Source: WVWW01 sp041568335
GTDB taxonomy: Bacteria; Acidobacteriota; Polarisedimenticolia; Polarisedimenticolales; Polarisedimenticolaceae
Direction of reading: 5' to 3'
DNA length: 13,752 nucleotides
NCBI GenBank assembly: GCA_041568335.1
Contig: JBFFZZ010000053.1
Coordinates: 1 to 13,752 of the forward strand
A model generated the notes under the pieces. That model ran no database searches. It was not told where the DNA came from and saw nothing but the letters and a program-made list of their open reading frames with translations. The stretch's first letter is position 1, and each line of letters opens with the position of its first letter. A program made the position numbers and the translations under genes. Positions 6,279 through 13,752 of the stretch are shown piece by piece.

Positions 6279-6309
6279 TTGGCGCTCGAATGAGCGGTGG
6301 CCATATATT
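6279..6309 (+). promoter_or_regulatory. Candidate glmS promoter with upstream A-rich element
   Basis: TTGGCG (6279-6284), a 19-base spacer, TATATT (6304-6309), then a leader of about 17 bases holding the GGGAGA ribosome binding site of glmS. The spacer is longer than optimal and the -35 matches at four of six. Immediately upstream, 6245-6274 is strikingly A-rich (runs of five to six A) for this genome and sits where a UP element would bind the polymerase alpha subunit. Suggestive only. Confidence 0.35.
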
Positions 6310-6332
6310 GAGGGCCGAGGGAGAACCGTCGT

Positions 6333-8177
6333 ATGTGCGGAATCGTCGGCTATATCGGGCCGCAGGATCCGGTCGAGGTGATCGTCGAGGGGCTGCGGCG
6401 CCTCGAATACCGTGGCTATGACTCGGCGGGGGTCGCCGTCGTCGGCGAGAACGGCGAGATCGCGATCCGGCGCGCCGAGGGCAAGCTGCGCGACCTCGAG
6501 AAGGTCATCGCGGCCCAGCCGCTGAGCGGCTCCTACGGGTTGGGTCACACACGATGGGCGACCCACGGACGACCGTCCGAAGAGAACGCCCACCCGCACC
6601 GCGACTGCTCCGGCCGTCTGGTCGTGATCCACAACGGCATCATCGAGAATTACCTCGACCTCAAACGTGATCTCGAAGCCAAGGGCCACAAGTTCGTCAC
6701 CGAGACGGACACCGAGATCGTGGCTCACGCGATCGAAGACTCCTACAACAATGGCGCCGCCGATCTGCCCGACGCCTTTCGTTCCGTTTTGCCCAGGCTC
6801 CACGGGATCTACTCGCTCGTGGCGTTGCACACGAACGATCCTCACCTGCTGGTCGCCGCGCGCCAGGGCCCCCCGCTGGTCGTCGGTGTCGGCGACGACG
6901 AGACGTTCGTTGCTTCCGACATCCCGGCGATCCTGATGCACACCAAGAACATGGTGTTCATGGAAGACGGCGAGGTCGTGGTGATCGGCTCCGACGGCCC
7001 ACGGTTCACGGACCTGAAGGGCTCGCCGATCGAGAAGAAAGCCGAGAGGATCCCGTGGGATCCGATCATGGTCGAGAAGGGCGGCTACAAGCACTTCATG
7101 CTCAAGGAGATTCACGAGCAACCGCGCGCGGCGCGCGACACGTTGCTCGGACGGGTCTCGCTGGATTCCGCCCGCGTCCTGATGGACGACGAGATGGCGT
7201 TGACCGACGAGCAGCTGAGCGGCGTCGACCGTGCCTGCATCGTCGCCTGCGGGACGTCGTGGCATGCGGGGCTGGTCGGGAAGTTCCTCATCGAGCAACT
7301 CGCCGGACTGCCGGTCGAGATCGACTACGCCTCGGAGTTCCGCTACCGCAAGCCGCTCGTCGACCAGAAAACGCTGGCGATCTACATCAGCCAGTCGGGC
7401 GAGACGGCGGACACGCTGGCGGCGCTGCGCGAGGCCAAATCGAAGGGAGCCCAGACTCTGTGCATCTGTAATGTCCAGGGTTCGATGATGACGCGCGAGG
7501 CGCACGGCACGGTCTACACGCACGCGGGCCCGGAGATCGGCGTCGCCTCGACGAAGGCCTTTACGAGCCAGCTCGTCGCGATCACCCTGCTTGCGCTGAA
7601 GCTGAGCCAAGCGCGGGGCAAGATGCCGGAGCACGACCTGCTCGACTTCGTCAAGGCGCTGTACCACATCCCGGCCCAGATGGAGCACTACCTCCAAGAC
7701 GACAAGGCGCTGCTCGACCTGGCGAAGACGTTCCAGAATCACCGTGATTTCCTGTTCCTGGGTCGTGGCGTGAATTACCCGATCGCGCTCGAGGGCGCGC
7801 TCAAGCTGAAAGAGATCTCCTACATCCACGCCGAAGGCTATCCCGCCGGCGAGATGAAACACGGCCCCATCGCCCTGATCGACGAGGAGATGCCGGTCGT
7901 GGCTGTGATCCCCCACGACGGTGTGTACGAGAAGATGCTCTCCAACATCGAAGAGGTGAAAGCGCGCTCGGGGATCGTGATCGCCGTCACGGATCGTGAG
8001 GACAGGGATCTCGAGGACAAGGCGGACGCCGTGATCGTCGTCCCACCGACGCACGAGCTGCTCTCGCCGCTGTTGATGGTGCTTCCGTTGCAGCTGCTCT
8101 CGTACCACATCGCAAACCTGCGGGGTTGCGACGTGGACCAGCCGCGCAACCTGGCCAAAAGCGTGACCGTGGAATAG
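6333..8177 (+). CDS. glmS: Glutamine-fructose-6-phosphate aminotransferase (isomerizing)
   Basis: GlmS makes glucosamine-6-phosphate from fructose-6-phosphate and glutamine, the entry to UDP-GlcNAc synthesis. The 614-residue product (E. coli 609) starts MCGIVGY, so Cys2 becomes the N-terminal glutaminase nucleophile after Met removal. The class II glutaminase domain (about 2-225) includes LEYRGYDSAG, GHTRWATHG and NGIIENY. Two SIS sugar-isomerase domains follow: the first with CGTSWHAG at 306-313 and SQSGET at 353-358, the second with YPAGEMKHGPIALID. The C-terminal tail DQPRNLAKSVTVE matches the conserved family end and contains Lys609, the Schiff-base lysine. ATG 6333 has GGGAGA about nine bases upstream. 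The gap after glmU is only 54 bases, too short for a glmS ribozyme, so feedback control would have to be elsewhere. It pairs functionally with glmU. Confidence 0.99.
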   Translation: MCGIVGYIGPQDPVEVIVEGLRRLEYRGYDSAGVAVVGENGEIAIRRAEGKLRDLEKVIAAQPLSGSYGLGHTRWATHGRPSEENAHPHRDCSGRLVVIHNGIIENYLDLKRDLEAKGHKFVTETDTEIVAHAIEDSYNNGAADLPDAFRSVLPRLHGIYSLVALHTNDPHLLVAARQGPPLVVGVGDDETFVASDIPAILMHTKNMVFMEDGEVVVIGSDGPRFTDLKGSPIEKKAERIPWDPIMVEKGGYKHFMLKEIHEQPRAARDTLLGRVSLDSARVLMDDEMALTDEQLSGVDRACIVACGTSWHAGLVGKFLIEQLAGLPVEIDYASEFRYRKPLVDQKTLAIYISQSGETADTLAALREAKSKGAQTLCICNVQGSMMTREAHGTVYTHAGPEIGVASTKAFTSQLVAITLLALKLSQARGKMPEHDLLDFVKALYHIPAQMEHYLQDDKALLDLAKTFQNHRDFLFLGRGVNYPIALEGALKLKEISYIHAEGYPAGEMKHGPIALIDEEMPVVAVIPHDGVYEKMLSNIEEVKARSGIVIAVTDREDRDLEDKADAVIVVPPTHELLSPLLMVLPLQLLSYHIANLRGCDVDQPRNLAKSVTVE

Positions 8178-8186
8178 CGCCGCTTC

Positions 8187-9998
8187 ATGCTTCTCCCCTT
8201 CCGTGACAAGCGCTTGCGGCGTCGTGGCCGGTGGATATTCCTGTCGGCCCTGATCGGCATCGTCGCCGGGGTCGGCGCGATCCTGTTCGACCTTTGCTTC
8301 CACCTCGCGCAACGCTGGCTACTGGGGGAGCTCGGCCGGTTCAGCCCGCCCGGCGCGCCGCTCGAGAACGTGGATGCCTTTGGTCCGGAAAACGTCTGGC
8401 TGCTTCCCGTCTCACTGGCCGTCGGGGGTTTGGTTTCGGGCCTGCTGGTCTACTTGCTGGCACCGGAGGCCGAGGGTGCCGGCACCGACTCGGTGATCAA
8501 GGCGTTCCACCACAAGCTCGGCAAGGTACGCAAGCGTGTGGCCCCGGTGAAAGCGATTGCCTCGGCGATCACGATCGGCGCCGGCGGGTCGGCCGGCCGT
8601 GAGGGGCCGATCGCGCAGATCGGCGCGAGCTTCGGCTCGTTCCTCGGCAGCCTGCTGAAGCTGACGCACCACGAGCGACGGATCCTGATGATGGCCGGCA
8701 TGGCCGGCGGCATCGGGAGCATTTTCCGCGCCCCGCTGGGCGCGTCTTTCTTTTCGGCGGAGGTTCTCTACAGCAAACCGGAGTTCGAGTACGAGGTCCT
8801 GCTCCCGGGGCTGATCTCGGCGATCACGGGTTACTCGATCTACTCCTCGTACGCCGGTTGGGGGTTCCTGTTCGATGTTCCCGAGCTCTCGTTCCACGAA
8901 CCGCGGCAGCTGGCGGTCTACGCCGCGCTCGGGGTCGCCTGCGCGCTGCTCGGCGCCCTTTACCCCAAGTTCTTCTACTTCGTGCGCGATCAGATCTTCC
9001 GGCCCATGCCGCTCCCGCGCTGGCTCAAGCCCGCGATCGGCATGACCGCCGTGGGCCTCATCGCGGTCGTGTTCCCGCAGTGCCTGGGGATGGGCTACGG
9101 CTACGTCCAGCAGGCCATCGAGGGCAGCCTCACGATCCAGTTCCTGTTGCTGTTCGTCGCCATCAAGATCGTCGCCACGTCGTTGACGGTCGCCTCCGGG
9201 GGCAGCGGCGGCGTGTTCGGCCCGTCGCTGGTCATCGGCGGCGCGCTCGGCGCCGCGCTGGGACAGGGGTTCGTCGACTGGGTTCCCGGTTGGGCCCCGG
9301 AGCCCGCCGCCTGCGTCATGGTCGGCATGGGCGGCTTCTTCGCCGGGGTCGCGAAGACCCCGTTCGCTGCGGTCATCATGGTGATGGAGATGACGGGGTC
9401 CTACGGTCTGCTCGTGCCCAGCTTGCTGGTGGCCGCGATCGCCTACCTGTGTCTTCCCCTGGGGATCCGTCTCTACGAGAGCCAGGTACCCACCCGGCTC
9501 GACTCCCCCGCCCATACGGGGTCGTTCGCGACCGACATCCTGCGTAACCTGACCGTGCGCGATTGTCTCGATCATTCGGAGCCGCACGGCAAGACGATCA
9601 GCGCCGACACATCTTTCGATCAGCTGATCAACCTGACCGGGTCGGGGAGACAGACGGTGTTCCCCGTCATCGCGGAAGACGACACGCTGCTCGGCGAGCT
9701 CACCCTGGAGGACATCCGGCGCGTCATGCTCGAGACGGAAGGCGAACGCCCCGAGGTCGCGGGCGATCTGATGCACCCGGTCGTCGGCCCGTTGACGCCG
9801 GACGACAACCTGAACGTCGCCGCCAAGCTGCTCGCCGATCGGGCCAGCGACACCGTCATCGTCGTCGACGACATGCAGGCGCAGCACGTCGTGGCCTTGC
9901 TCAGCCGTCGCGAGCTGATCCTGACCTACGGTCGCGAGATCGAGCGGTTGAAGGAATCCGATCACCGCGACGGTGCCTCCGAGGGCGAACCGATCTGA
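8187..9998 (+). CDS. ClC-family chloride channel/transporter with C-terminal CBS pair
   Basis: A 603-residue inner-membrane protein: hydrophobic helices from about 15 to 430 form the ClC core, and two CBS domains fill about 450-590 (starting near LRNLTVRDCLD), where adenine nucleotides often bind as regulators. Core motifs: GREGPIAQIGA with the gating glutamate Glu139; GGSGGVFGPSL with Phe344 of the selectivity filter; Tyr430 in RLYES, matching the central anion-coordinating tyrosine of E. coli ClC. Two differences stand out. The usual GSGIP segment with its central serine is GAGTD (97-101), and the internal proton-transfer glutamate position (E203 of E. coli ClC) appears to be Val193 in FFSAEVL, as in channel-type ClCs. 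It begins 9 bases after glmS, so it is probably co-transcribed. The upstream basic segment (RDKRLRRRGR) fits a cytosolic N-terminus. Anion selectivity is inferred. Confidence 0.95.
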   Translation: MLLPFRDKRLRRRGRWIFLSALIGIVAGVGAILFDLCFHLAQRWLLGELGRFSPPGAPLENVDAFGPENVWLLPVSLAVGGLVSGLLVYLLAPEAEGAGTDSVIKAFHHKLGKVRKRVAPVKAIASAITIGAGGSAGREGPIAQIGASFGSFLGSLLKLTHHERRILMMAGMAGGIGSIFRAPLGASFFSAEVLYSKPEFEYEVLLPGLISAITGYSIYSSYAGWGFLFDVPELSFHEPRQLAVYAALGVACALLGALYPKFFYFVRDQIFRPMPLPRWLKPAIGMTAVGLIAVVFPQCLGMGYGYVQQAIEGSLTIQFLLLFVAIKIVATSLTVASGGSGGVFGPSLVIGGALGAALGQGFVDWVPGWAPEPAACVMVGMGGFFAGVAKTPFAAVIMVMEMTGSYGLLVPSLLVAAIAYLCLPLGIRLYESQVPTRLDSPAHTGSFATDILRNLTVRDCLDHSEPHGKTISADTSFDQLINLTGSGRQTVFPVIAEDDTLLGELTLEDIRRVMLETEGERPEVAGDLMHPVVGPLTPDDNLNVAAKLLADRASDTVIVVDDMQAQHVVALLSRRELILTYGREIERLKESDHRDGASEGEPI

Positions 9999-10015
9999 CC
10001 CCGCCTTTCTCGCGG

Positions 10016-10021
10016 TAGAAT
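10016..10021 (+). promoter_or_regulatory. Candidate -10 element for pcrA
   Basis: TAGAAT at 10016-10021, in the short gap after the ClC gene. A possible CTGACC (9995-10000) is 15 bases upstream, shorter than ideal. If real, transcription would start near 10028, which excludes the ATG at 10020 as initiator and favours the GTG at 10050. Confidence 0.3.
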
Positions 10022-10049
10022 GGTCGGGGTCGACACCAACGGAGAGCGA

Positions 10050-12347
10050 GTGGAGCCACCGGAACAACCGGACCGATCGTTGTTCACGCCGGATGCCGCC
10101 GGGCATGCCGATCTGTTGGCGGCGCTGAACGATCGACAACGCGAAGCGGTCACCCATGGCGGCGGTCCGGCGCTGGTCCTGGCGGGGGCCGGTTCGGGGA
10201 AGACGCGCGTCATCACCCATCGCATCGCCTGGCTGGTTCGCGAATGCGGCGTCCCGCCCGAGCGGATCGTCGCCGTCACCTTCACCAACAAGGCCGCCGC
10301 GGAGATGCGCGAACGCGTCCGGGGATTGCTGGGTTCGGTCTCGTTCGACGCCTGGGTCGGGACGTTTCACGCCCTCTGCCTGCGCATCCTGCGCCGTGAC
10401 GGCGGACGAATCGGGTTGCGACCCGGGTTCAACATCTACGACACGGACGACCAACTGGCGCTGGTCAAGCGGATCCTCAAGTCCGAGGCGCTGGACGACG
10501 GGAGCGGCACCCCGCGCTCGTTCCTGTCGCGCATCTCGCGCTGCAAGAACGCCATGCAACGTCCCGCCGAGGTCGCCGCGCACGCTTACAACCCCGAGGC
10601 GCAGGCCCTGGCCGAGGTCTACCGGCGTTTCGAGGACGGCCTGCGCTCGGCCAACGCCGTCGATTTCGACGACCTGCTGGTCCGCACGCTGGAGCTTTTC
10701 CGTGGCAGCCCGGAGCTTGCCGAGGCCTACTCGTCGCGCTGCGAGCACCTGCTGGTGGACGAGTACCAGGACACCAACCGGCCGCAGTACCTGCTGGTCA
10801 AGACGCTCTCGCGAGTCCACGGCAACGTCTTCGTCGTCGGCGACGAGGACCAGTCGATCTATCGCTTCCGCGGGGCCGAGATCAAGAACATCCTCGACTT
10901 CGAGCACGACCACGACTCGACCGAGGTGATTCGTTTGGAGCAGAACTACCGCTCGACGGGAACGATCATCCAGGCGGCTAGCGCGGTCATCGCCAACAAC
11001 AAGTACCGCAAGGGCAAGACGCTATGGACCCAGAACCCGGACGGCGACAAGATCGAGGTGTACGGCGCGCCGGACGATCGCGCCGAGGCCGTGTGGGTCG
11101 CGCAGCGGCTACGCGCGTTCGAGGATCGCGTGCCGTTCGAGGAGTGCGCGGTGCTGTACCGGACGAACGCGCAATCGCGCCAGATGGAGGAGATCTTCCG
11201 CCGCGATCGCATTCCCTACCAGATCGTCGGCTCGGTGCAGTTCTACGAGCGCAAGGAGATCAAGGACCTGCTGGCGTACCTCAAGCTCTCCGTCAACCCC
11301 AGCGACGACGTATCGTTCCGCCGCATCGTCAACACGCCGCCTCGGGGCATCGGTGGGACCACCCTCGGCCGTGTCGAGGACATGGCACGCACGATGGGTT
11401 TCCCGCTGCTCGAAGCCGCGAGGCACGCCGTTCGTGACGACATCCTGCCGAAACGCTCGGCCAAGCAGCTCGCCGGGTTCCTGGAGCTGGCGGCCGATCT
11501 TCAACGGCGGGCGGCGGAACAGCCGGTCGCGGCACTGCTCGACCATCTGGTCGAAACGCTGGGTTACTCCGATTACCTCGAAAGGACCTACGCCGGCCAG
11601 GGCGCCGAGCGGATGGAGAACGTCGAGGGGTTGATCTCGGCGGCCGTCGAGTACGCCGAGGAAGAGGGCCTCGGTGCGGACGAGGGCGGCGTGCTCGGCT
11701 TCCTCGATCGCTCCGCGCTCGTTTCGGACGCCGATGACGTCGGGGCCCAGCCGGGCGTCACGTTGATGACGGTCCACTGCGCGAAGGGGCTGGAGTACCC
11801 CGTCGTTTTTCTCGTCGGGTTGGAAGAGAACCTGTTCCCACACGCGATGTCCGTCGGCGACGAGGAGGACGTCGAGGAGGAGCGGCGGCTGTGCTACGTC
11901 GCGATGACACGCGCGCAGAAGCGTCTGTTTCTCACTTACGCGCAGTTTCGGCGGACGCACGGGGCGTTCCTCCCCGGCCGGCCGTCACGCTTCCTCGAGG
12001 AAACGCCGGAGGGGCTGACCAAGGCGGTGGCGTCGACCGATGGCGGGTTCTTCGGCGGGACGGGTCGCGGCGATGCCGTGCGCACCCCGGACCGGGGCTA
12101 CGGGTCGGGCTCCTCGGCGGCCCGGGCGGCCCGGCGGCGCCCCCGGACACCGCCGAAGGTCGCCCGGCAGGAGGATCCCGGAGACGGCTTCCCGGTCGGG
12201 GCGAGGGTGATGCACCCGCGCTTCGGAGGCGGTAGAATCCTCGACCGCGAAGGCAAGGGCAAGACGCTCAAGCTGACGATCCACTTTTCGGATCACGGAC
12301 CCAAAAAGATCCTACCCTCGTACACGAAATTGAGTGTCGAGAACTGA
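10050..12347 (+). CDS. pcrA: ATP-dependent 3'-5' DNA helicase, PcrA/UvrD type
   Basis: A superfamily 1A helicase for DNA repair and removal of replication/transcription conflicts. Motifs in order: the Q-motif LNDRQREAV, motif I GAGSGKTRVITHR (Lys51 from this start), Ia TFTNKAAAEMRER, II VDEYQDTN, III GDEDQSIYRFRGA, IV LEQNYRST, V TVHCAKGLEYPVVF, and VI CYVAMTRAQKRLFL. After a low-complexity Gly/Ser/Arg linker, the last 50 residues (GARVMHPRFGGGRIL...) form the Tudor-like segment that in PcrA/UvrD contacts RNA polymerase. I choose GTG 10050 (765 residues) because GGAG lies five bases upstream. The alternative ATG 10020 (775 residues) has no ribosome binding site and overlaps a candidate -10 hexamer. 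UvrD and PcrA cannot be separated with certainty by sequence alone; length and linker are nearer to PcrA. efp follows after 27 bases. Confidence 0.96.
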   Translation: MEPPEQPDRSLFTPDAAGHADLLAALNDRQREAVTHGGGPALVLAGAGSGKTRVITHRIAWLVRECGVPPERIVAVTFTNKAAAEMRERVRGLLGSVSFDAWVGTFHALCLRILRRDGGRIGLRPGFNIYDTDDQLALVKRILKSEALDDGSGTPRSFLSRISRCKNAMQRPAEVAAHAYNPEAQALAEVYRRFEDGLRSANAVDFDDLLVRTLELFRGSPELAEAYSSRCEHLLVDEYQDTNRPQYLLVKTLSRVHGNVFVVGDEDQSIYRFRGAEIKNILDFEHDHDSTEVIRLEQNYRSTGTIIQAASAVIANNKYRKGKTLWTQNPDGDKIEVYGAPDDRAEAVWVAQRLRAFEDRVPFEECAVLYRTNAQSRQMEEIFRRDRIPYQIVGSVQFYERKEIKDLLAYLKLSVNPSDDVSFRRIVNTPPRGIGGTTLGRVEDMARTMGFPLLEAARHAVRDDILPKRSAKQLAGFLELAADLQRRAAEQPVAALLDHLVETLGYSDYLERTYAGQGAERMENVEGLISAAVEYAEEEGLGADEGGVLGFLDRSALVSDADDVGAQPGVTLMTVHCAKGLEYPVVFLVGLEENLFPHAMSVGDEEDVEEERRLCYVAMTRAQKRLFLTYAQFRRTHGAFLPGRPSRFLEETPEGLTKAVASTDGGFFGGTGRGDAVRTPDRGYGSGSSAARAARRRPRTPPKVARQEDPGDGFPVGARVMHPRFGGGRILDREGKGKTLKLTIHFSDHGPKKILPSYTKLSVEN

Positions 12348-12374
12348 ACGAAGCACGAGACCGTCGAGGAGACC

Positions 12375-12932
12375 ATGAAGGCAACGCAGATTCGCAAGGG
12401 CAACATCATCCGCGTCGATGGGACGTTGTACAAGATCATGAACATGGATCATGTCACGCCCGGGAAGGGGCGCGCGCACATCCAGACCAAGCTACGCAAC
12501 CTCCTCGAGGGAACGCAGACGGAAAAGAGATTCCGCAGCGATGAAGACATCGAAAAGGTCGTGATCGAAACGAAGGAGATGCAGTACCTGTACAACGACG
12601 GCGGCGGGTACCACTTCATGGACACGACGACCTACGACCAGGTCGCGATCCCCAAGGAAACTTTGGGGGACGCCGTGCAGTACCTGATTCCCGACTCGAC
12701 CCTCAACCTGGAGTGGTTCGAGGGCAACGCGATCGGCGTGGAGCTCCCGCCCGTGGTCGAGCTCAAGGTCATCGAAACCCCACCCGGTGTGAAGGACGCG
12801 ACCGCCTCGGCGCAGCGTAAGCCGGCGACGATGGAAACCGGACTGGTCGTTCAGGTTCCCTCTTTCATCAACGAGGGCGAAGTCATCCGCATCAACACGA
12901 CCGACGCGAGCTATTCCGAGCGCGCCAAATAG
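12375..12932 (+). CDS. efp: Elongation factor P
   Basis: EF-P binds between the P and E sites of the ribosome and relieves stalling at polyproline stretches. The 185-residue product has the normal length and three beta-barrel domains: a KOW-like N-domain (1-62), a middle OB domain (about 65-125) and the C-terminal OB domain (about 128-185) with the signature GLVVQVPSFINEGEVIRINT. The tip loop reads TPGKGRAH with Lys31 at the modification site, so this is the lysine type, in which the residue is usually lysylated or otherwise modified; no modifying enzyme gene is in the window. The ATG is preceded by GAGGAG at short spacing. It lies 27 bases after pcrA, so they may share a transcript, and ends 12 bases before the convergent carboxypeptidase gene. 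Confidence 0.98.
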   Translation: MKATQIRKGNIIRVDGTLYKIMNMDHVTPGKGRAHIQTKLRNLLEGTQTEKRFRSDEDIEKVVIETKEMQYLYNDGGGYHFMDTTTYDQVAIPKETLGDAVQYLIPDSTLNLEWFEGNAIGVELPPVVELKVIETPPGVKDATASAQRKPATMETGLVVQVPSFINEGEVIRINTTDASYSERAK

Positions 12933-12944
12933 CGGTCGAGCCCG

Positions 12945-13752
12945 TCATTCCGGTGTCGCCTGCGGGTGAGCGTGCGAGGCGCTCGCGTCGTGGTGCGAGT
13001 AGAGGGCTTCCGCGTCGCAGACCCCGCCGATGGGATTCCAGCCCTTGGCGCGCTCCAGCAACCAGCGTGTCTGCGCGCGGCGCGCGGTGTCCATGCGGGC
13101 GCCGTTACGCGGCGCGCCGATGAAGAAATCCACGTCGCCGCGATCGGTCGACAAGGACCCGGCCAGCGTGATGACGCCGCCATCGGTTTGCACGAGCGTT
13201 CCGGTCTTGCCGACCAAGCTCCCCGGCGGAAACGTCTGCCGCAAGCCGCGGTAGTTCTGCAGGGTGTTGCGGCCGCAGTCGAGCGCCGGTAGCAGGTCCG
13301 ATAGCGCGAGCCCGTGCGACGCCGCGACCGCTCTCAGCTCTCCGATCAGGCGCGTGATCTGGCTCGGGGACATGCGATTGGAACCGAGACCGGAGAGCGT
13401 GGCGAAACGCATCTCCGGACGCGGGTCTCCCCACCGTTCGCGATAGAAGTCCGCCATCGCGGCGGGATCGCCGAGGTGGTACGCGAGCCGTTCGATGTCG
13501 TTGTTCGAATAGTCGTTGAACCGCTTGAGGATCGTCTTCAGCGGGTTGGAAAGGTGCTCGACGACGGGCCCGTTGGGCTGCGCACCCGCATCGGGACCGG
13601 CGGTTTTACCGACGGGGAGATGCAGGAACAGGGTCCCCGGATGACTGTCACGGTAGCGTCGCATCGCGGCCAGGGTCTGCCGGCTCCAGGTACGCGGGTC
13701 CCAGGCCTTGACGAGGCGCCGGGCCATCTTCAGGGCTCGGGCGTCGGCGTCG
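12945..13752 (-). CDS. D-alanyl-D-alanine carboxypeptidase/endopeptidase, PBP4 type (peptidase S13), N-terminus beyond window
   Basis: The C-terminal part of a penicillin-binding protein of the DacB/PBP4 family, periplasmic enzymes that trim or cleave peptidoglycan peptides. The visible portion has the second active-site motif SxN (YSNND, Ser codon at 13506-13508), then SGLGSNRMSP, where the family conserves DGSGLSxxNR, and the third motif KTG (VGKTGTL, Lys codon 13206-13208) followed by GVITLAGSL. The first motif SxxK and any signal peptide must lie off the right edge. The frame stays open from an internal ATG at 13727 to the window end without a stop, so that ATG is not taken as the start. 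The C-terminus ends in a short His/Ala-rich tail (HHDASASHAHPQ). It converges on efp with a 12-base gap and no evident terminator. The link to glmU/glmS (peptidoglycan) is thematic only. Confidence 0.87.
   Translation of the reverse strand, partial: DADARALKMARRLVKAWDPRTWSRQTLAAMRRYRDSHPGTLFLHLPVGKTAGPDAGAQPNGPVVEHLSNPLKTILKRFNDYSNNDIERLAYHLGDPAAMADFYRERWGDPRPEMRFATLSGLGSNRMSPSQITRLIGELRAVAASHGLALSDLLPALDCGRNTLQNYRGLRQTFPPGSLVGKTGTLVQTDGGVITLAGSLSTDRGDVDFFIGAPRNGARMDTARRAQTRWLLERAKGWNPIGGVCDAEALYSHHDASASHAHPQATPE

Noticed and set aside
6279..6332. glmS ribozyme/riboswitch
   Set aside because: Only 54 bases separate glmU and glmS, far too few for the ribozyme core, and no matching motif is seen.
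6255..6421. Programmed -1 frameshift on the A-rich end of glmU
   Set aside because: The run AAA AAA G could slip and the -1 frame stays open to 6421, but the 0-frame product is already complete, there is no downstream fold I can identify, and the extension has no conserved features.
5442..8312. 956-codon open frame on the - strand opposite glmU/glmS
   Set aside because: It lies antisense to two unmistakable conserved genes, has no recognisable domain and is the expected shadow of GC-rich codon use. No ribosome binding site or promoter supports it.
8412..10913. 833-codon open frame on the - strand opposite the ClC and helicase genes
   Set aside because: Same reasoning: antisense to two clear genes, low-complexity Arg/Asp/Gln/Val-rich translation, no domain.
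12233..12238. TAGAAT inside the 3' end of pcrA as an efp promoter
   Set aside because: No -35 match at 15-18 bases upstream (ATGCAC and neighbours), and it lies in conserved Tudor-segment codons.

Overview
This is a gene-dense, GC-rich bacterial chromosome segment (roughly two thirds G+C by eye) made almost entirely of core-metabolism genes. I see no mobile element, CRISPR array, tRNA or rRNA. No gap between genes exceeds about 165 bases. Frequent GTG/TTG starts, the GC-rich codon use and the grouping folK - deoxynucleoside kinase - panB - panC - panD fit a free-living high-GC bacterium. The clustering reminds me of Acidobacteriota or deltaproteobacteria-like lineages, but this is only a weak inference because no marker here settles the phylum.

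Left part, 1-4194. The 3' end of folD (one-carbon folate enzyme) runs into coaE (last step of CoA synthesis) on the + strand. Facing them on the - strand is the series folK, deoxynucleoside kinase, panB, panC, panD. coaE and panD converge and their stop codons overlap. The biochemistry is linked: FolD interconverts 5,10-methylene-THF, PanB consumes it to make ketopantoate, PanC and PanD complete pantothenate, CoaE finishes CoA, and FolK makes the folate precursor. A well-formed sigma70-type promoter (TTGATC-18-TATAAT) lies over the folK stop codon and should drive the kinase and perhaps panBCD.

Middle, 4195-8177. A divergent intergenic region carries a near-consensus + strand promoter (TTGAAA-17-TATCAT). 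It should drive a small TPR protein of unknown function, then glmU and glmS, which together account for the two ends of the route to UDP-GlcNAc for the cell envelope. An A-rich stretch at the glmU 3' end sits just upstream of a weak candidate glmS promoter.

Right part, 8187-13752. A ClC-family anion transporter with a C-terminal CBS pair follows glmS by 9 bases. Next come a PcrA/UvrD helicase with a C-terminal Tudor-like segment, elongation factor P, and, convergent on the - strand, the C-terminal part of a PBP4-type (peptidase S13) D-Ala-D-Ala carboxypeptidase that runs off the right edge.

I did not find a convincing undescribed multi-gene system. The points most worth a second look are the channel-like residue pattern of the ClC protein, the uncharacterised TPR gene tightly coupled to glmU, the deoxynucleoside kinase embedded among folate/pantothenate genes with its own promoter, and the compact regulatory layouts around folK, glmS and the coaE/panD junction.
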